DNA of 64,000 bases from Bradyrhizobium embrapense (GCF_001189235.2 NZ_LFIP02000001.1:372001-436000); one strand, 5' to 3'; shown: positions 8,625-18,479, counted from the stretch's first letter. The notes: a model not told the origin generated them from the letters alone. Numbers and translations are program-made.

Positions 8625-9029
8625 GTGCCGAGCGTTCTCGTGGTCGATGATGACCCGATGGTGTGCGTCGCCATCGAGGTCTGTTTGCAGCGCCAGGGCT
8701 TCGACGTCACCGTCGCGGATGGTGGCGAATCGGGTCTGCGCGCGCTGGACAAGGCATCATTCGACGTCATGCTGGTCGACGTCTTCATGCCGCATATGCG
8801 CGGTTTCGAGGCGATCCGCATCTTCCACGAACGCGCGCCGCATATTCCCGTGATCGCGATGTCGGGCTATGCCTTCGCCAATGCCGACCGTGCGCCGGAT
8901 TTCCTGCGGATGACGATCGAGCTCGGCGCGTCGGCCTGCCTGCGCAAGCCGTTCACCCCGCAGGCGCTGGTTGCCGCGGTTAACGAATGTCTTGCGAAGT
9001 CCGCTCCTTCTGCTCGTCTTTCCAAATAA
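8625..9029 (+). CDS. Stand-alone response regulator receiver protein
   Basis: A 134-residue CheY-like receiver without output domain. The acidic pocket is DDD at residues 8-10, the phospho-acceptor is Asp52 (VDVFMPHM), the conserved Ser lies in AMSGYA, and Lys is in LRKPFTP. The start is GTG 8625, after AGAGGA eight bases upstream; an ATG at 8619 is out of frame. It ends 19 bases before a hybrid histidine kinase gene, so the two are probably co-transcribed, and it may receive phosphate from that kinase or its receiver. Confidence 0.92.
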   Translation: MPSVLVVDDDPMVCVAIEVCLQRQGFDVTVADGGESGLRALDKASFDVMLVDVFMPHMRGFEAIRIFHERAPHIPVIAMSGYAFANADRAPDFLRMTIELGASACLRKPFTPQALVAAVNECLAKSAPSARLSK

Positions 9030-9048
9030 TTGCTCGTACTAATCGTCG

Positions 9049-11286
9049 ATGGCTTCCCAGCGTCTCATCCTTGGCAGTGGCCTTGCGATCCTCCTCGTCA
9101 TCAGCGCGGCGTCGATCGGGCTGGACGTCAAGTCGCGCAGCGAGATTGATTCGGTCGATCACGCACTCGGCGTCCTCAAGCGCATTTCGGATGCGCGTTC
9201 GCTGCCGCGCGGCGTCGAGAGCGCGGCGCGCGGTTTCGCGCTGACCGGCGACGCCTCCTTCGCGGACGAGTTTCGCGAGCAGAGCACCGCCCTCAGCGCC
9301 GCGTTCGACGATTTGATGGCTGCGGTGAAGTCGGCCCCGGAGGAAGCAAAGCTGATCGAGGGCACCCGAGGACAGGTCGAGCGCGCCATTGCGCTTGGTG
9401 CCGAACTGATCAGGTTGCGCACGGCGGGCGACACGGCCGGCGCTGCGGCGCTGATCTCGGCGGACGAGAGCCGCGCGCTGATGGACAAGGTCGGGGCGGC
9501 GCTCGACCGCCTGGTCGCCGAGGAGCGCCGCCTGCTCGGGATTCGCACCGAACAGTCGAAGACCAATGGCCGGCTGTTGCTGGCGGTCGACCTTGCCGGC
9601 GTGGTGATGATCCTGCTGCTCGCGGTCGCGCTGACGTTGACGGCGCGGCGCGTCAGCCGCGAACTGCAGGGCGCGCTCAGCGCGACCAAGGCGACCAATC
9701 TGTCGCTCGAGGGCAAGGTGGCCGAACGCACCAAGGATCTCGGCGCAGCCCTCGAAGAGCTCCGCCGTTCCACCTCGGTGATGGAAACCACCTTCCGCAC
9801 CATGGCGGAGGCGGTGCTGGTGATCGACAGCGGCGGCACCGTGCTGCTCTCGAACCCGGCCGCCGAGAAGATGCTGCGCTACAAGCCGGGTATGACGGTC
9901 CGCGAATTGCGCGCCATGAGCACCGTGTTCCAGGCCGACGGCGTCACGCCGATGCAGACCAACGACATGCCTTCGGCCAGGGCGCTCCGCGGCGAGGAAT
10001 TCGACGGGCTGGAATTCGTCGCCCGGCCGGTGCGCGGCGCGCCGGAAATTCACCTCGTGGTGTCGGGCCGGCCGCTGCGCGACGGCGACGGCACCATCAC
10101 CGGCGCGGCGCTGATCTATCACGACATCACCGCCTCGCGCGAAACCGAGCACAAGCTGCAGCAGGCGCAGAAGCTCGACGCCATCGGCAAGCTGACCGGC
10201 GGCGTCGCGCACGACTTCAACAACATGCTGACGGTCATCACCGGCACCACCGAGACGCTGGTCGACAGCCTGCGTTCGCAGCCGAAGCTTGCGCAAACCG
10301 CCGAGCTGATCGACCGCGCCGCCGAGCGATGCCGCGAGTTGATCCAGCATCTGCTCGCCTTCGCCCGCCGCCAGCCGCTGGAGCCGCGCACCGTCGACAT
10401 CAACGGCACCGTGGTCGATATCGCCAAGTTGCTGCGGCCGACGCTCGGCGAGCAGATCGAGATCGACTCCATGCTCGCGCCCGATGTCGCCAGCGTCCAT
10501 ATCGATCCGTCGCAGCTTGCCAACTCGCTGCTCAACATGGCGATCAACGCCCGCGACGCGATGCCGAACGGCGGCAAGCTGCTGTTCGAGACCAGTAACG
10601 TCGTGCTCGACGACGCCTATGCGGCCACCAATCCCGACATCACGCCGGGCCGCTACGTGCTGCTCGCGGTCAGCGACACCGGCACCGGCATGTCGCTCGC
10701 GGTGCAGGACAAGGTGTTCGAGCCGTTCTTCACCACCAAGGAGGTCGGCAAGGGCTCCGGACTCGGCATGAGCATGGTCTACGGCTTCGTCAAGCAGTCC
10801 GGCGGCCATATCAAGATCTACAGCGAGGAAGGCCACGGCACCACGATCAAGCTGTATCTGCCCCCTGCCCGCGGCCAGGTCGAGGTGGAGGCGTCTGCGC
10901 CGGAGCCGGCGCGGCGCGGCAGCGAAGTCATCCTGGTGGTGGAAGACGACCAGCTGGTGCGCAACTACGTCGTCACGCAGCTCGGCAGCCTCGGCTACAA
11001 GACCATTGCCGTTCCCGACGCCCGCGCCGCGCTGGCGCTGGTCGACAAGGGCGAGAAGTTCGACCTGTTGTTCACCGACGTGATCATGCCCGGCGGAATG
11101 AACGGCCGCCAGCTCGCCGACGAAGTGAGAAAGCGGCGCCCCGGCATCAAGGTGCTCTACACCTCGGGCTATACCGAGAACGCGATCGTGCATCACGGCC
11201 GCCTCGACGAAGGTGTGCTGCTGCTGGCAAAGCCCTATCGCAAGGCGCAGCTCGCCAGCATGCTGCAGCAGGCGCTCGGCGAGTGA
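9049..11286 (+). CDS. Hybrid sensor histidine kinase with CHASE3-like sensor and C-terminal receiver
   Basis: A 745-residue membrane kinase. One helix at residues 5-22 and a second at about 185-205 bracket a helical CHASE3-type periplasmic sensor. A PAS domain follows (about 245-360), then the HisKA helix with the phosphorylated His388 (GGVAHDFNNM), the ATPase domain (N-box INARDAMPNGG, G-boxes SDTGTGM and GKGSGLGMSMV) and a receiver with Asp677 (LLFTDVIMPGGMNG). It lies 19 bases after a single-domain receiver gene. The domain order supports a kinase whose phosphate can pass to its own receiver and perhaps to the neighbour. The signal sensed is unknown. Confidence 0.93.
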   Translation: MASQRLILGSGLAILLVISAASIGLDVKSRSEIDSVDHALGVLKRISDARSLPRGVESAARGFALTGDASFADEFREQSTALSAAFDDLMAAVKSAPEEAKLIEGTRGQVERAIALGAELIRLRTAGDTAGAAALISADESRALMDKVGAALDRLVAEERRLLGIRTEQSKTNGRLLLAVDLAGVVMILLLAVALTLTARRVSRELQGALSATKATNLSLEGKVAERTKDLGAALEELRRSTSVMETTFRTMAEAVLVIDSGGTVLLSNPAAEKMLRYKPGMTVRELRAMSTVFQADGVTPMQTNDMPSARALRGEEFDGLEFVARPVRGAPEIHLVVSGRPLRDGDGTITGAALIYHDITASRETEHKLQQAQKLDAIGKLTGGVAHDFNNMLTVITGTTETLVDSLRSQPKLAQTAELIDRAAERCRELIQHLLAFARRQPLEPRTVDINGTVVDIAKLLRPTLGEQIEIDSMLAPDVASVHIDPSQLANSLLNMAINARDAMPNGGKLLFETSNVVLDDAYAATNPDITPGRYVLLAVSDTGTGMSLAVQDKVFEPFFTTKEVGKGSGLGMSMVYGFVKQSGGHIKIYSEEGHGTTIKLYLPPARGQVEVEASAPEPARRGSEVILVVEDDQLVRNYVVTQLGSLGYKTIAVPDARAALALVDKGEKFDLLFTDVIMPGGMNGRQLADEVRKRRPGIKVLYTSGYTENAIVHHGRLDEGVLLLAKPYRKAQLASMLQQALGE

Positions 11287-11292
11287 TGTGAG

Positions 11293-12186
11293 CTACCGCG
11301 TCGCCAGCGCGACGCCGGCGAGCGTGAACAGCAGCGCGGTGATCTGGGTCGGCCCGAGCGGCTCGTGCAGCGCGATCGCGGAGGCGATCACGCCGATGAC
11401 CGGCACCGCCATGGTGCCGATCGCCGCCACCGAGGCCGGCAGGCGGGCCAGCGCGGCGAACCAGGCGACATAGGCGACGCAGAACTGGATCAGCGTCGAA
11501 TAGACCAAGAGCCACCAGCCGACCGTGGTGACGCGGTCGAGATGCGTGGTCTCGATCATCAGGCCGATGATCGCGATCGGCACGCAGCCGAGGCCGATCT
11601 GCCAGGCCGCGGCCGGGATCGGCGGCATCACCAGCGGATATTTCTTCGCCAGCACGGTGCCGAGCGCAAAGCCGAACGCGCCGCCGAGCGCCATGATGAT
11701 TCCCGGCAGCTTGTCCTTGCTCGCGGAAATGCCGTTGCCGCCCATGATCGCGGCGAGCCCCGCGAACGCCATCAGCAGCGCGATGGTCCGAAGCCACGTC
11801 GGCCGCTCGCCGAGCACCGGCCAGGCCAGCAGCGAAGCCCACACCGGCATGGTGTAGGCGATCAGCGCGGTCTCGCTCGCCGGCAGCCAGAGCAGCGCCA
11901 GCCCCATCAGCACCATCCAGCCGGAGACGTTGAGCGCCGCATACAGCAGGAGGCGCGGCCACAGCCTTGCCTCGACATGCAGGCTCTGGCTACGGAGCAG
12001 CGCCAGCACAGCCAGCAGCACGGCGCCGATCACGCCGGTGATGCCACGCAAGGTCAGCGGCGGCAGCTCGCTGAGCAGGAACTTGGTGGACGGCCAGTTG
12101 AACCCCCAGCCCACCGAGGTGATGGCGAGGAACATCAGGCCGGCGGGCGCAAGGCGCGTCCGCCCGGAAGGTTTCTGGTCTGTCAT
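11293..12186 (-). CDS. EamA-family (DMT) transporter, copy 2
   Basis: A 297-residue inner-membrane transporter with ten helices in two EamA repeats, paralogous to the gene at 7548-8444. The start is placed at MTDQKPSG (12186); the open frame runs a further 89 codons upstream with no family similarity. Its stop lies six bases from the stop of the convergent hybrid kinase gene. Substrate unknown. The paralogue pair on both sides of the two-component operon suggests duplication of a transporter, with the regulatory genes inserted or retained between the copies. Confidence 0.9.
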   Translation of the reverse strand: MTDQKPSGRTRLAPAGLMFLAITSVGWGFNWPSTKFLLSELPPLTLRGITGVIGAVLLAVLALLRSQSLHVEARLWPRLLLYAALNVSGWMVLMGLALLWLPASETALIAYTMPVWASLLAWPVLGERPTWLRTIALLMAFAGLAAIMGGNGISASKDKLPGIIMALGGAFGFALGTVLAKKYPLVMPPIPAAAWQIGLGCVPIAIIGLMIETTHLDRVTTVGWWLLVYSTLIQFCVAYVAWFAALARLPASVAAIGTMAVPVIGVIASAIALHEPLGPTQITALLFTLAGVALATR

Positions 12187-12487
12187 GGAACCCGGCAAGG
12201 GTGTGAAAGCAAAGGAGTGAAGACGACGTGAGTCGGCCACACCTTGCCCGCGATTTTGTCGCCCGACCATCACGGCTCTGACATGCCTGATCCCTAAGTT
12301 GCCCGTACGCTTACGTGAGTCCCCAAGATTCAATCCGCCGCGGCGAATAAAAACTTCGCCTGTGAACAGCGGGGCGAAACTCCAATCCACAGGGACCAGG
12401 AATTTTTTTGGCTTGGGAATCCCTGAGGACTCACCGATAGTTGGCTCGATCACAGGCGCGGCACCGACCCCTGTTATCCCCCTCCTT
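12187..12487. other. Intergenic stretch upstream of the nrdJ leader
   Basis: About 300 bases between the EamA start and the candidate NrdR box. Less GC-rich than its surroundings, with short A/T runs near 12355 and 12410. I see no gene and no firm promoter. Confidence 0.4.
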
Positions 12488-12503
12488 CCACCATATTTAG
12501 TGT
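12488..12503. promoter_or_regulatory. Candidate NrdR box
   Basis: The 16-mer CCACCATATTTAGTGT resembles the NrdR palindrome (ACACTATATATAGTGT) at 13 of 16 positions. NrdR represses ribonucleotide reductase genes and usually binds two boxes spaced by about 15 bases; I see only one good box. It lies 26 bases before a -35-like TTGACG. Confidence 0.4.
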
Positions 12504-12528
12504 TTGATTCAGAAACTCGTACTAGTCC

Positions 12529-12558
12529 TTGACGGGCGCAACGGACATGGCCTAGCTT
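12529..12558 (+). promoter_or_regulatory. Candidate housekeeping promoter for nrdJ leader
   Basis: TTGACG at 12529, an 18-base spacer, then TAGCTT at 12553. The -35 hexamer is good, the -10 only fair. If used, nrdJ mRNA would carry a leader of roughly 460 bases. Confidence 0.35.
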
Positions 12559-12619
12559 TCAACCTGTTCGGCGCGAGTGTGTTTGGGTCCCCGCCGGTCG
12601 CTCCCACAAGGGTTCCAAA

Positions 12620-12769
12620 ATGACCACTCCGCCAGGCCTTCGGGCCGCGGGTGAAGGGCTTGTCTGCCCTGATTTTGGGCCCGAGGTCTTTCGAGTCCGG
12701 GACGACAAACGGGCCGAGAAGGACCCGGAAACAGAGGCCGTAACCGGCCCGCAAGAAGCGTACGCGTGA
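12620..12769 (+). CDS. Possible 49-codon leader ORF upstream of nrdJ
   Basis: ATG 12620 has AAGGG seven bases upstream, and the frame runs 49 codons to TGA 12769. The product begins MTTPPGLRAAGEGL and ends TGPQEAYA; it is charged and has no membrane segment. Third-position GC is lower than in neighbouring genes, so it may be chance or a leader peptide within a structured 5' region. No family recognised. Confidence 0.3.
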   Translation: MTTPPGLRAAGEGLVCPDFGPEVFRVRDDKRAEKDPETEAVTGPQEAYA

Positions 12770-13027
12770 CGTGTCGCGTGAGCGTTTGGGGCGTTGAATG
12801 CATGACCCGGAGGACCCGACCAGTCGGGCGCCGCCCCGGGATCATGCCGCCGCCGGGCCGGGTCAAACCGGCGCCTGGCGGATGAGAGAAAACAGGCCGG
12901 GTCCACCGGCTGAGCTGCGGATGACGGGAGGCGTGCCACGCGTGTTCCCAAAGTCTGCGAACAGACAACAATTCCGGCAACCTGCGGGAAACGTGGGACC
13001 GGGCAGAACAAGAGACGGGGCTCGACC

Positions 13028-16000
13028 ATGCGAATCGAACGACGCAACACCACCAGCGGACAATCTCCCTACGCCGGGATCAATTTCCGCCTGACCACCT
13101 CGGAGATCCGCAACCCGGACGGCTCGGTCGTGTTCCGCGCCGAGAACGTCGAGGTTCCGGAGTTCTGGTCGCAGGTCGCCTCCGACGTGCTGGCGCAGAA
13201 GTATTTCCGTAAAGCGGGCGTTGCCGCGCGCCTGAAGAAGGTCGAGGAAGAGACCGTCCCGTCGTGGCTGTGGCGTTCGGTGCCGGACACCGAGGCGCTC
13301 GCGACCCTCCCCGAGAACGAGCGCATCGTCGGCGAGACCAGCGCCAAGCAGGTGTTCGACCGCCTCGCCGGCTGCTGGACCTATTGGGGCTGGAAGGGCG
13401 GCTACTTCTCCACGGAAGAAGACGCCCTCGCCTTCTTCGACGAGCTGCGCTTCCAGCTGGCCAAGCAGATGGTCGCGCCGAACTCGCCGCAGTGGTTCAA
13501 CACCGGGCTCCATTGGGCCTACGGCGTCGACGGTCCCGGCCAGGGCCACTATTACGTCGACTGGAAGACCGGCAAACTGACAAAATCGAAGTCGGCCTAT
13601 GAGCATCCGCAGCCGCATGCCTGCTTCATCCAGGGCGTCGGCGACGACCTCGTCAACGAGGGCGGCATCATGGACCTCTGGGTCCGCGAGGCGCGCCTGT
13701 TCAAGTATGGCTCCGGCACCGGCTCCAACTTCTCGAGCCTGCGCGGCGAAGGCGAGAAGCTGTCCGGCGGCGGCCGCTCGTCGGGCCTGATGAGCTTCCT
13801 CAAGATCGGCGATCGCGCCGCGGGCGCGATCAAGTCGGGCGGCACCACGCGCCGCGCCGCCAAGATGGTCGTGGTCGATGCCGATCACCCCGATATCGAG
13901 ACCTATATCGACTGGAAGGTGAAGGAGGAGCAGAAGGTCGCGGCGCTGGTCACCGGCTCCAAGATCAACCAGAAGCACCTCAAGGCCGTGATGAAGGCCT
14001 GCGTCAACTGCGAAGGCAGTGGCGACGACTGCTTCGATCCCGAGAAGAACCCGGCGCTGCGCCGCGAGATCAAGCTCGCGCGCCGCAACCTCGTGCCCGA
14101 CAATTACATCAAGCGCGTCATCCAATTTGCAAAACAGGGCTACAAGGACATCCAGTTCGACATCTACGACACCGACTGGGATTCCGAGGCGTACCTCACC
14201 GTCTCCGGCCAGAACTCCAACAACTCGGTGTCGCTGAAGGATGACTTCCTCCGCGCGGTGGAAACCGACGGTGACTGGAATCTGGTCGGCCGCACCACCA
14301 AGAAGGTGACGAAGACGCTGAAGGCGCGCGACCTCTGGGAGAAGATCGGTTACGCCGCCTGGGCGTCCGCCGATCCCGGCCTGCACTTCAACACCACGAT
14401 GAACGACTGGCACACCTGCAAGGCGTCCGGCGACATCCGCGCCTCCAATCCGTGCTCGGAATACATGTTCCTGGACGACACGGCGTGCAACCTCGCCTCG
14501 GCCAACCTGCTGACGTTCTACAGCACGTCAACCAAGCGGTTCGACATCGAGTCCTACGAGCATCTCTGCCGGCTCTGGACCATCGTGCTCGAAATCTCCG
14601 TGATGATGGCCCAGTTCCCGTCGAAGGCGATCGCCGAGCTCTCCTACGAGTTCCGCACCCTCGGCCTCGGCTTTGCCAATATCGGCGGCCTGCTCATGAC
14701 CATGGGCCTGCCCTATGACAGCAAGGAAGGCCGTTCGCTGTGCGGCGCGCTGACCGCCGTGATGACCGGCATCTCCTACAAGACGTCGGCCGAGATGGCG
14801 GCCGAGCTCGGCACCTTCCCGGGCTACAAGAAGAACGCGAGCCACATGCTGCGCGTGATCCGCAACCACCGCCGCGCCGCCCACGGCAACGCGACTGGCT
14901 ACGAAGCGCTCGCGGTGAATCCAGTGCCGCTCGATCACGCCTCCTGCCCGCAAGCCGACATCGTCGCGCATGCCAAGCTCGCCTGGGACGACGCGCTGGC
15001 GCTCGGCGAGGTCAACGGCTATCGCAACGCGCAAGTTACTGTCGTGGCGCCGACCGGCACCATTGGCCTGGTAATGGATTGCGACACCACCGGCATCGAG
15101 CCTGATTTCGCGCTGGTCAAGTTCAAGAAGCTCGCCGGCGGCGGCTACTTCAAGATCATCAACCAGGCGGTGCCGTCCGCGCTGCGCGCGCTCGGCTATC
15201 GCGAGAGCGAGATTGCCGAGATCGAGGCCTACGCCGTCGGCCACGGCTCGCTCTCGAATGCACCCGGCATCAACGCCTCGACCCTCAAGGCAAAAGGCTT
15301 CACCGATGAAGCCATTGCCAAGGTGGAGAAGGCGCTGCCGACCGCGTTCGACATCAAGTTCGCCTTCAACAAGTGGACGTTTGGCGAAGACTTCATCCGC
15401 GACCAGCTCGGCATCGGCGCCGAGGCGATCGCAGCCCCCGGCTTCGACCTGCTCCAGGCCGTCGGCTTCACCAAGCGCGAGATCGAGGCTGCCAACGTCC
15501 ACATCTGCGGCGCGATGACGGTCGAAGGCGCCCCGCATCTGAAGGCCGAGCACTACCCTGTGTTCGACTGCGCCAACCCCTGCGGCAAGATCGGCAAGCG
15601 CTATTTGTCAGTCGAGAGCCACATAAGGATGATGGCGGCCTCGCAGCCGTTCATCTCGGGCGCGATCTCGAAAACCATCAACATGCCGAACGACGCCACG
15701 GTGGAGGACTGCAAGTCCGCCTATCTGTTGTCGTGGAAGCTGGCGCTGAAGGCCAACGCGCTGTACCGCGACGGCTCGAAGCTGTCGCAGCCGCTCAACT
15801 CGCAGCTCATCTCCGACGACGAGGACGAGGACGATGCGGTCGAGGCGCTCTACGAGAAGCCGATGGCCGCGCGTGCCGCCCAGGTCTCGGAGAAGATCGT
15901 CGAGAAGCTGGTCGAGCGCATCGTCGTGATGCGCGAGCGCGAGAAGATGCCCGATCGCCGCAAGGGCTACACCCAGAAGGCGGTTGTCGGCGGCCACAAG

Positions 16001-16804
16001 GTCTATCTGCGCACCGGCGAATATGACGACGGCCGGCTCGGCGAGATCTTCATCGACATGCACAAGGAAGGCGCGGCGCTGCGCTCCTTCATCAACAACT
16101 TTGCGATCGCGGTCTCGCTCGGCCTGCAATACGGCGTGCCGCTGGAAGAATATGTCGACGCCTTCACCTTCACCCGCTTCGAGCCCGCGGGTCCGGTGCA
16201 GGGCAACGACTCGATCAAATACGCGACCTCGATCCTCGACTATGTGTTCCGCGAGCTCGCGGTGAGCTACATGAGCCGCTTCGATCTGGCCCATGTCGAT
16301 CCGAACGAGTCGGGCTTCGACGCGCTCGGCAAGGGCGTCGAGGAAGGCAAGGAGCAGCCCGAAGAGGCGCCGCACCACCAGGCGACGAAGTACCTGTCGA
16401 AGGGCCTCACCCGGTCGCGCACCGACAACCTTGTCGTCATGCGCGGCGGCTCGGCCGCTGTCAGCAGCAATGCCGACAACGCCCCCGCCGGCGGCAGCCG
16501 CGTCACCGCACTCGCCTCCCACGGCGCCACCGCGCGCGGCGCCTCCGACACCATCGAAGGCGCCGTCGCCCTGAAGCAGGAAGTCAGCCACGACCTCTCG
16601 CCGACCGAGAAGCTCGAGGCGCTGAACTGGAGCAAGCCCGGCACCGCCGCAGCCGCCGCCCCGTCCAAGGCGGAGCGTCGCGCCGAAGCGAAAGCCAAGG
16701 GCTACGAAGGCGAGATGTGCTCGGAGTGCGGCAACTTCACGCTGGTGCGAAATGGGACCTGCATGAAGTGCGACACTTGCGGCAGCACGACGGGATGTTC
16801 GTGA
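13028..16804 (+). CDS. nrdJ: Vitamin B12-dependent (class II) ribonucleotide reductase
   Basis: A 1258-residue adenosylcobalamin-dependent reductase that makes deoxyribonucleotides in the cytoplasm with or without oxygen. The catalytic centre is seen as NPCSEYMF (Cys476) and the glycyl/barrel part as [19 protein letters not shown]. The C-terminus has the zinc-ribbon-like cysteines MCSECGNF and [14 protein letters not shown] that re-reduce the active site. Length matches the long alphaproteobacterial NrdJ. The start at ATG 13028 follows GAGACGGGG. The unusually long leader holds a candidate NrdR box. A strong terminator follows at 16860. Confidence 0.97.
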   Translation: MRIERRNTTSGQSPYAGINFRLTTSEIRNPDGSVVFRAENVEVPEFWSQVASDVLAQKYFRKAGVAARLKKVEEETVPSWLWRSVPDTEALATLPENERIVGETSAKQVFDRLAGCWTYWGWKGGYFSTEEDALAFFDELRFQLAKQMVAPNSPQWFNTGLHWAYGVDGPGQGHYYVDWKTGKLTKSKSAYEHPQPHACFIQGVGDDLVNEGGIMDLWVREARLFKYGSGTGSNFSSLRGEGEKLSGGGRSSGLMSFLKIGDRAAGAIKSGGTTRRAAKMVVVDADHPDIETYIDWKVKEEQKVAALVTGSKINQKHLKAVMKACVNCEGSGDDCFDPEKNPALRREIKLARRNLVPDNYIKRVIQFAKQGYKDIQFDIYDTDWDSEAYLTVSGQNSNNSVSLKDDFLRAVETDGDWNLVGRTTKKVTKTLKARDLWEKIGYAAWASADPGLHFNTTMNDWHTCKASGDIRASNPCSEYMFLDDTACNLASANLLTFYSTSTKRFDIESYEHLCRLWTIVLEISVMMAQFPSKAIAELSYEFRTLGLGFANIGGLLMTMGLPYDSKEGRSLCGALTAVMTGISYKTSAEMAAELGTFPGYKKNASHMLRVIRNHRRAAHGNATGYEALAVNPVPLDHASCPQADIVAHAKLAWDDALALGEVNGYRNAQVTVVAPTGTIGLVMDCDTTGIEPDFALVKFKKLAGGGYFKIINQAVPSALRALGYRESEIAEIEAYAVGHGSLSNAPGINASTLKAKGFTDEAIAKVEKALPTAFDIKFAFNKWTFGEDFIRDQLGIGAEAIAAPGFDLLQAVGFTKREIEAANVHICGAMTVEGAPHLKAEHYPVFDCANPCGKIGKRYLSVESHIRMMAASQPFISGAISKTINMPNDATVEDCKSAYLLSWKLALKANALYRDGSKLSQPLNSQLISDDEDEDDAVEALYEKPMAARAAQVSEKIVEKLVERIVVMREREKMPDRRKGYTQKAVVGGHKVYLRTGEYDDGRLGEIFIDMHKEGAALRSFINNFAIAVSLGLQYGVPLEEYVDAFTFTRFEPAGPVQGNDSIKYATSILDYVFRELAVSYMSRFDLAHVDPNESGFDALGKGVEEGKEQPEEAPHHQATKYLSKGLTRSRTDNLVVMRGGSAAVSSNADNAPAGGSRVTALASHGATARGASDTIEGAVALKQEVSHDLSPTEKLEALNWSKPGTAAAAAPSKAERRAEAKAKGYEGEMCSECGNFTLVRNGTCMKCDTCGSTTGCS

Positions 16805-16859
16805 GGGATGATCGACGACGAAGAACGGTTCCAGTCTGAGCTTTTCTAAGGCATGCATG

Positions 16860-16889
16860 AAGGGCGGCCGGCGGGCCGCCCTTATTATT
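16860..16889 (+). terminator. Rho-independent terminator of nrdJ
   Basis: Nine-base stem AGGGCGGCC / GGCCGCCCT with a short GGC-type loop, followed by TATTATTT. It lies 56 bases after the nrdJ stop. Confidence 0.8.
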
Positions 16890-16936
16890 TAGCCGCTCCA
16901 AGGCACTCCACGGTTAACCAACTTCGGGTTCTCCGC

Positions 16937-17440
16937 TCACGCGCCCCGCAAGTGGCTACGGATGTTTCTGGCCCAATCAACAACGTCGCCGTCTATCAGC
17001 TTAACCACGAGATTCATGCACATCTTGGCTTCTTCAGTCATGTCCGTGATGTCTTGCACTTTGCCGAAATAAGCGACCGCCTTCAGGCTCGTGCGAGATA
17101 CATGAGACGCGCCTTCGTCATCCCACGTGCCATGCACCAATCTCACTCGCGCGTCGTTAACACGAAAGCATCTATTAAAGACCTGCGTAACCTCTGTTTC
17201 TGTTGGCTCGCCAGGCTCCAACAACGTGTGAATAAAGGCTGATGTTACTCGACAAAGAGCCGCAAAATCGTAAGACGCAGTCACGATGTGGAATTGATCA
17301 GGAGTTAACTCCAGGAGATCGCTGAGTAAGTGCCGAATTGCGAACTCTAGCTGAGAGAACTGATAGACGAATTTTCCGATCGCCTGATAAAGAACTGGAT
17401 CATCCAGGAACTCTTTGATTTCTCCTTTGGGTCCCTTCAT
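16937..17440 (-). CDS. Hypothetical accessory protein, 167 residues
   Basis: No family recognised. The protein is acidic and helical, beginning MKGPKGEIKEFLDDP, with a region (KFVYQFSQLEFAIRHLLSDLLEL) that looks like an amphipathic helix pair. No signal peptide or membrane segment. The start at 17440 is preferred over ATG 17446 because GGAGG lies eight bases before it but only two before the other. Base composition is clearly lower in GC than nrdJ, and the next gene is similar in this, which suggests a horizontally gained patch. Role unknown; a link to defence or repair is only speculation from the neighbour. Confidence 0.75.
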   Translation of the reverse strand: MKGPKGEIKEFLDDPVLYQAIGKFVYQFSQLEFAIRHLLSDLLELTPDQFHIVTASYDFAALCRVTSAFIHTLLEPGEPTETEVTQVFNRCFRVNDARVRLVHGTWDDEGASHVSRTSLKAVAYFGKVQDITDMTEEAKMCMNLVVKLIDGDVVDWARNIRSHLRGA

Positions 17441-17560
17441 CGACATTCCCTCCGACCTATCGGCAATACTCTCTCCTACCACGTGCACGGAAAGGGTGCT
17501 AATGGGGGCTATTTCAACCGAAGCGCCCAGCCCCTGCTCCCCTTCAACACTGAAGCAAGC

Positions 17561-17646
17561 CTAGCTCGGATGAGCGAAGCGGAATCTGGGACCGGCACAT
17601 AACTCGCAAGGTCAGTCCCGCATATCGCATGCGCTCATCCGAGCTA
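17561..17646. repeat. Palindromic intergenic repeat, family A, copy 1
   Basis: An 86-base imperfect palindrome whose arms read CTAGCTCGGATGAGCGAAGC and GCGCTCATCCGAGCTAC. It has the same length and orientation as copy 2 at 18480-18565, and its outer arm resembles the REP arms around the RAYT gene near 46.9 kb. It lies just before the glycosylase-like gene. Confidence 0.8.
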
Positions 17647-17681
17647 CTTGCCGCCAATGACTTTCAGGAGAAATTTCCATT

Positions 17682-18425
17682 ATGGATTCGCCCTCTGAAT
17701 CAGTGCCTTCACTTGAAACTCATCCCTACAATTGCCACGCAATTCCCCAGGCCACGCGAGTCTTAATTGTTGGGACTGCGCCTCCGCCAAGATTTTCGTT
17801 GCCACGCGCGCAGCATGCGGGACCGAAGAAAGACTTTGATGCTGATTTCTTTTACGGGTCTGGAAGTAACTATCTATGGCTGTACTTGGAAAAGGCCACG
17901 GGTGAGCAAGTCTTCGCAAATCCTGGTAGTCCGGAGGCAGCGGCCGAACCCACCGAATATCTAATGCATGACTTCCTGCGGCGCCATCGCATTTGGATGC
18001 GCGACGTTCTTCAAACCTACAAAAGGAAGAAAGGCCATGAAGCCAGTTCGTCGGACGAGCATATCGACATAAACAATAGAGAAACAACCTTCCTGAACTT
18101 TCCCGCCGTACTTGAAGCCGCTCCGAACTTGAGCAGAGTCGTTTTTACCAGCGTCCGAGCTGCTGACTGGTTCTTCAATAGGGCGTTGGCAGTTGGAGCC
18201 GCCTCTGACGGTTCCCAAAACTATCGCCAGATGTTTGTTGCCGCCAACAGCGCAAGAAGCGAACGCAGCGGAAGAAGGCAAGTCGAACAATTTTGCGAAG
18301 CAGAGTTCAACGGCATGGTTATCGGATTCTACGTTGCGCCCTCTCCGTCTGGCTCCGCGCGCCACGGTCTCAACACAGGCCAGTGCGTCGAGATCTATCG
18401 AAGTATCATCTTTGACAACCGCTAA
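17682..18425 (+). CDS. Uracil-DNA glycosylase superfamily protein (divergent)
   Basis: A 247-residue protein with the layout of the UDG fold: an N-terminal strand and loop VLIVGTAPPP (residues 27-36, the usual place of the water-activating motif), then DFFYGSGSNYLWLYLEK (55-71), a central VVFTSVRAADWF, and a C-terminal VAPSPSGSAR that corresponds to the minor-groove Ser-Pro loop. A base-excision role on uracil or other damaged bases is likely, but this subgroup is uncharacterised to my knowledge. The start has AGGAG ten bases upstream. GC is low for the window. Two 86-base direct repeats flank the gene, suggesting it arrived as a cassette. Confidence 0.72.
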   Translation: MDSPSESVPSLETHPYNCHAIPQATRVLIVGTAPPPRFSLPRAQHAGPKKDFDADFFYGSGSNYLWLYLEKATGEQVFANPGSPEAAAEPTEYLMHDFLRRHRIWMRDVLQTYKRKKGHEASSSDEHIDINNRETTFLNFPAVLEAAPNLSRVVFTSVRAADWFFNRALAVGAASDGSQNYRQMFVAANSARSERSGRRQVEQFCEAEFNGMVIGFYVAPSPSGSARHGLNTGQCVEIYRSIIFDNR

Positions 18426-18479
18426 TGCTGCTCGATAGCCCGAGCGCGCAAGGGCGCAGCGGGGTTGGGCAAAGCAAGC

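Noticed and set aside
8980..11196. A 738-codon open frame on the minus strand
   Set aside because: It is antisense to the hybrid histidine kinase over its full length, with His/Arg/Asp-rich composition typical of complementary high-GC DNA. No ribosome site or family pattern.
12559..13027. Cobalamin riboswitch upstream of nrdJ
   Set aside because: Expected by biology, but I could not find the conserved B12-box core or the 5' GGTG..A..CC pattern. A covariance-model search would be decisive; a hit would overturn this.
12798..13094. A 98-codon frame overlapping the nrdJ start
   Set aside because: Very proline/arginine-rich, no ribosome site, overlaps nrdJ in another frame.
12863..14413. A 516-codon minus-strand frame over the nrdJ start
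   Set aside because: Antisense to nrdJ, no recognisable protein sequence.
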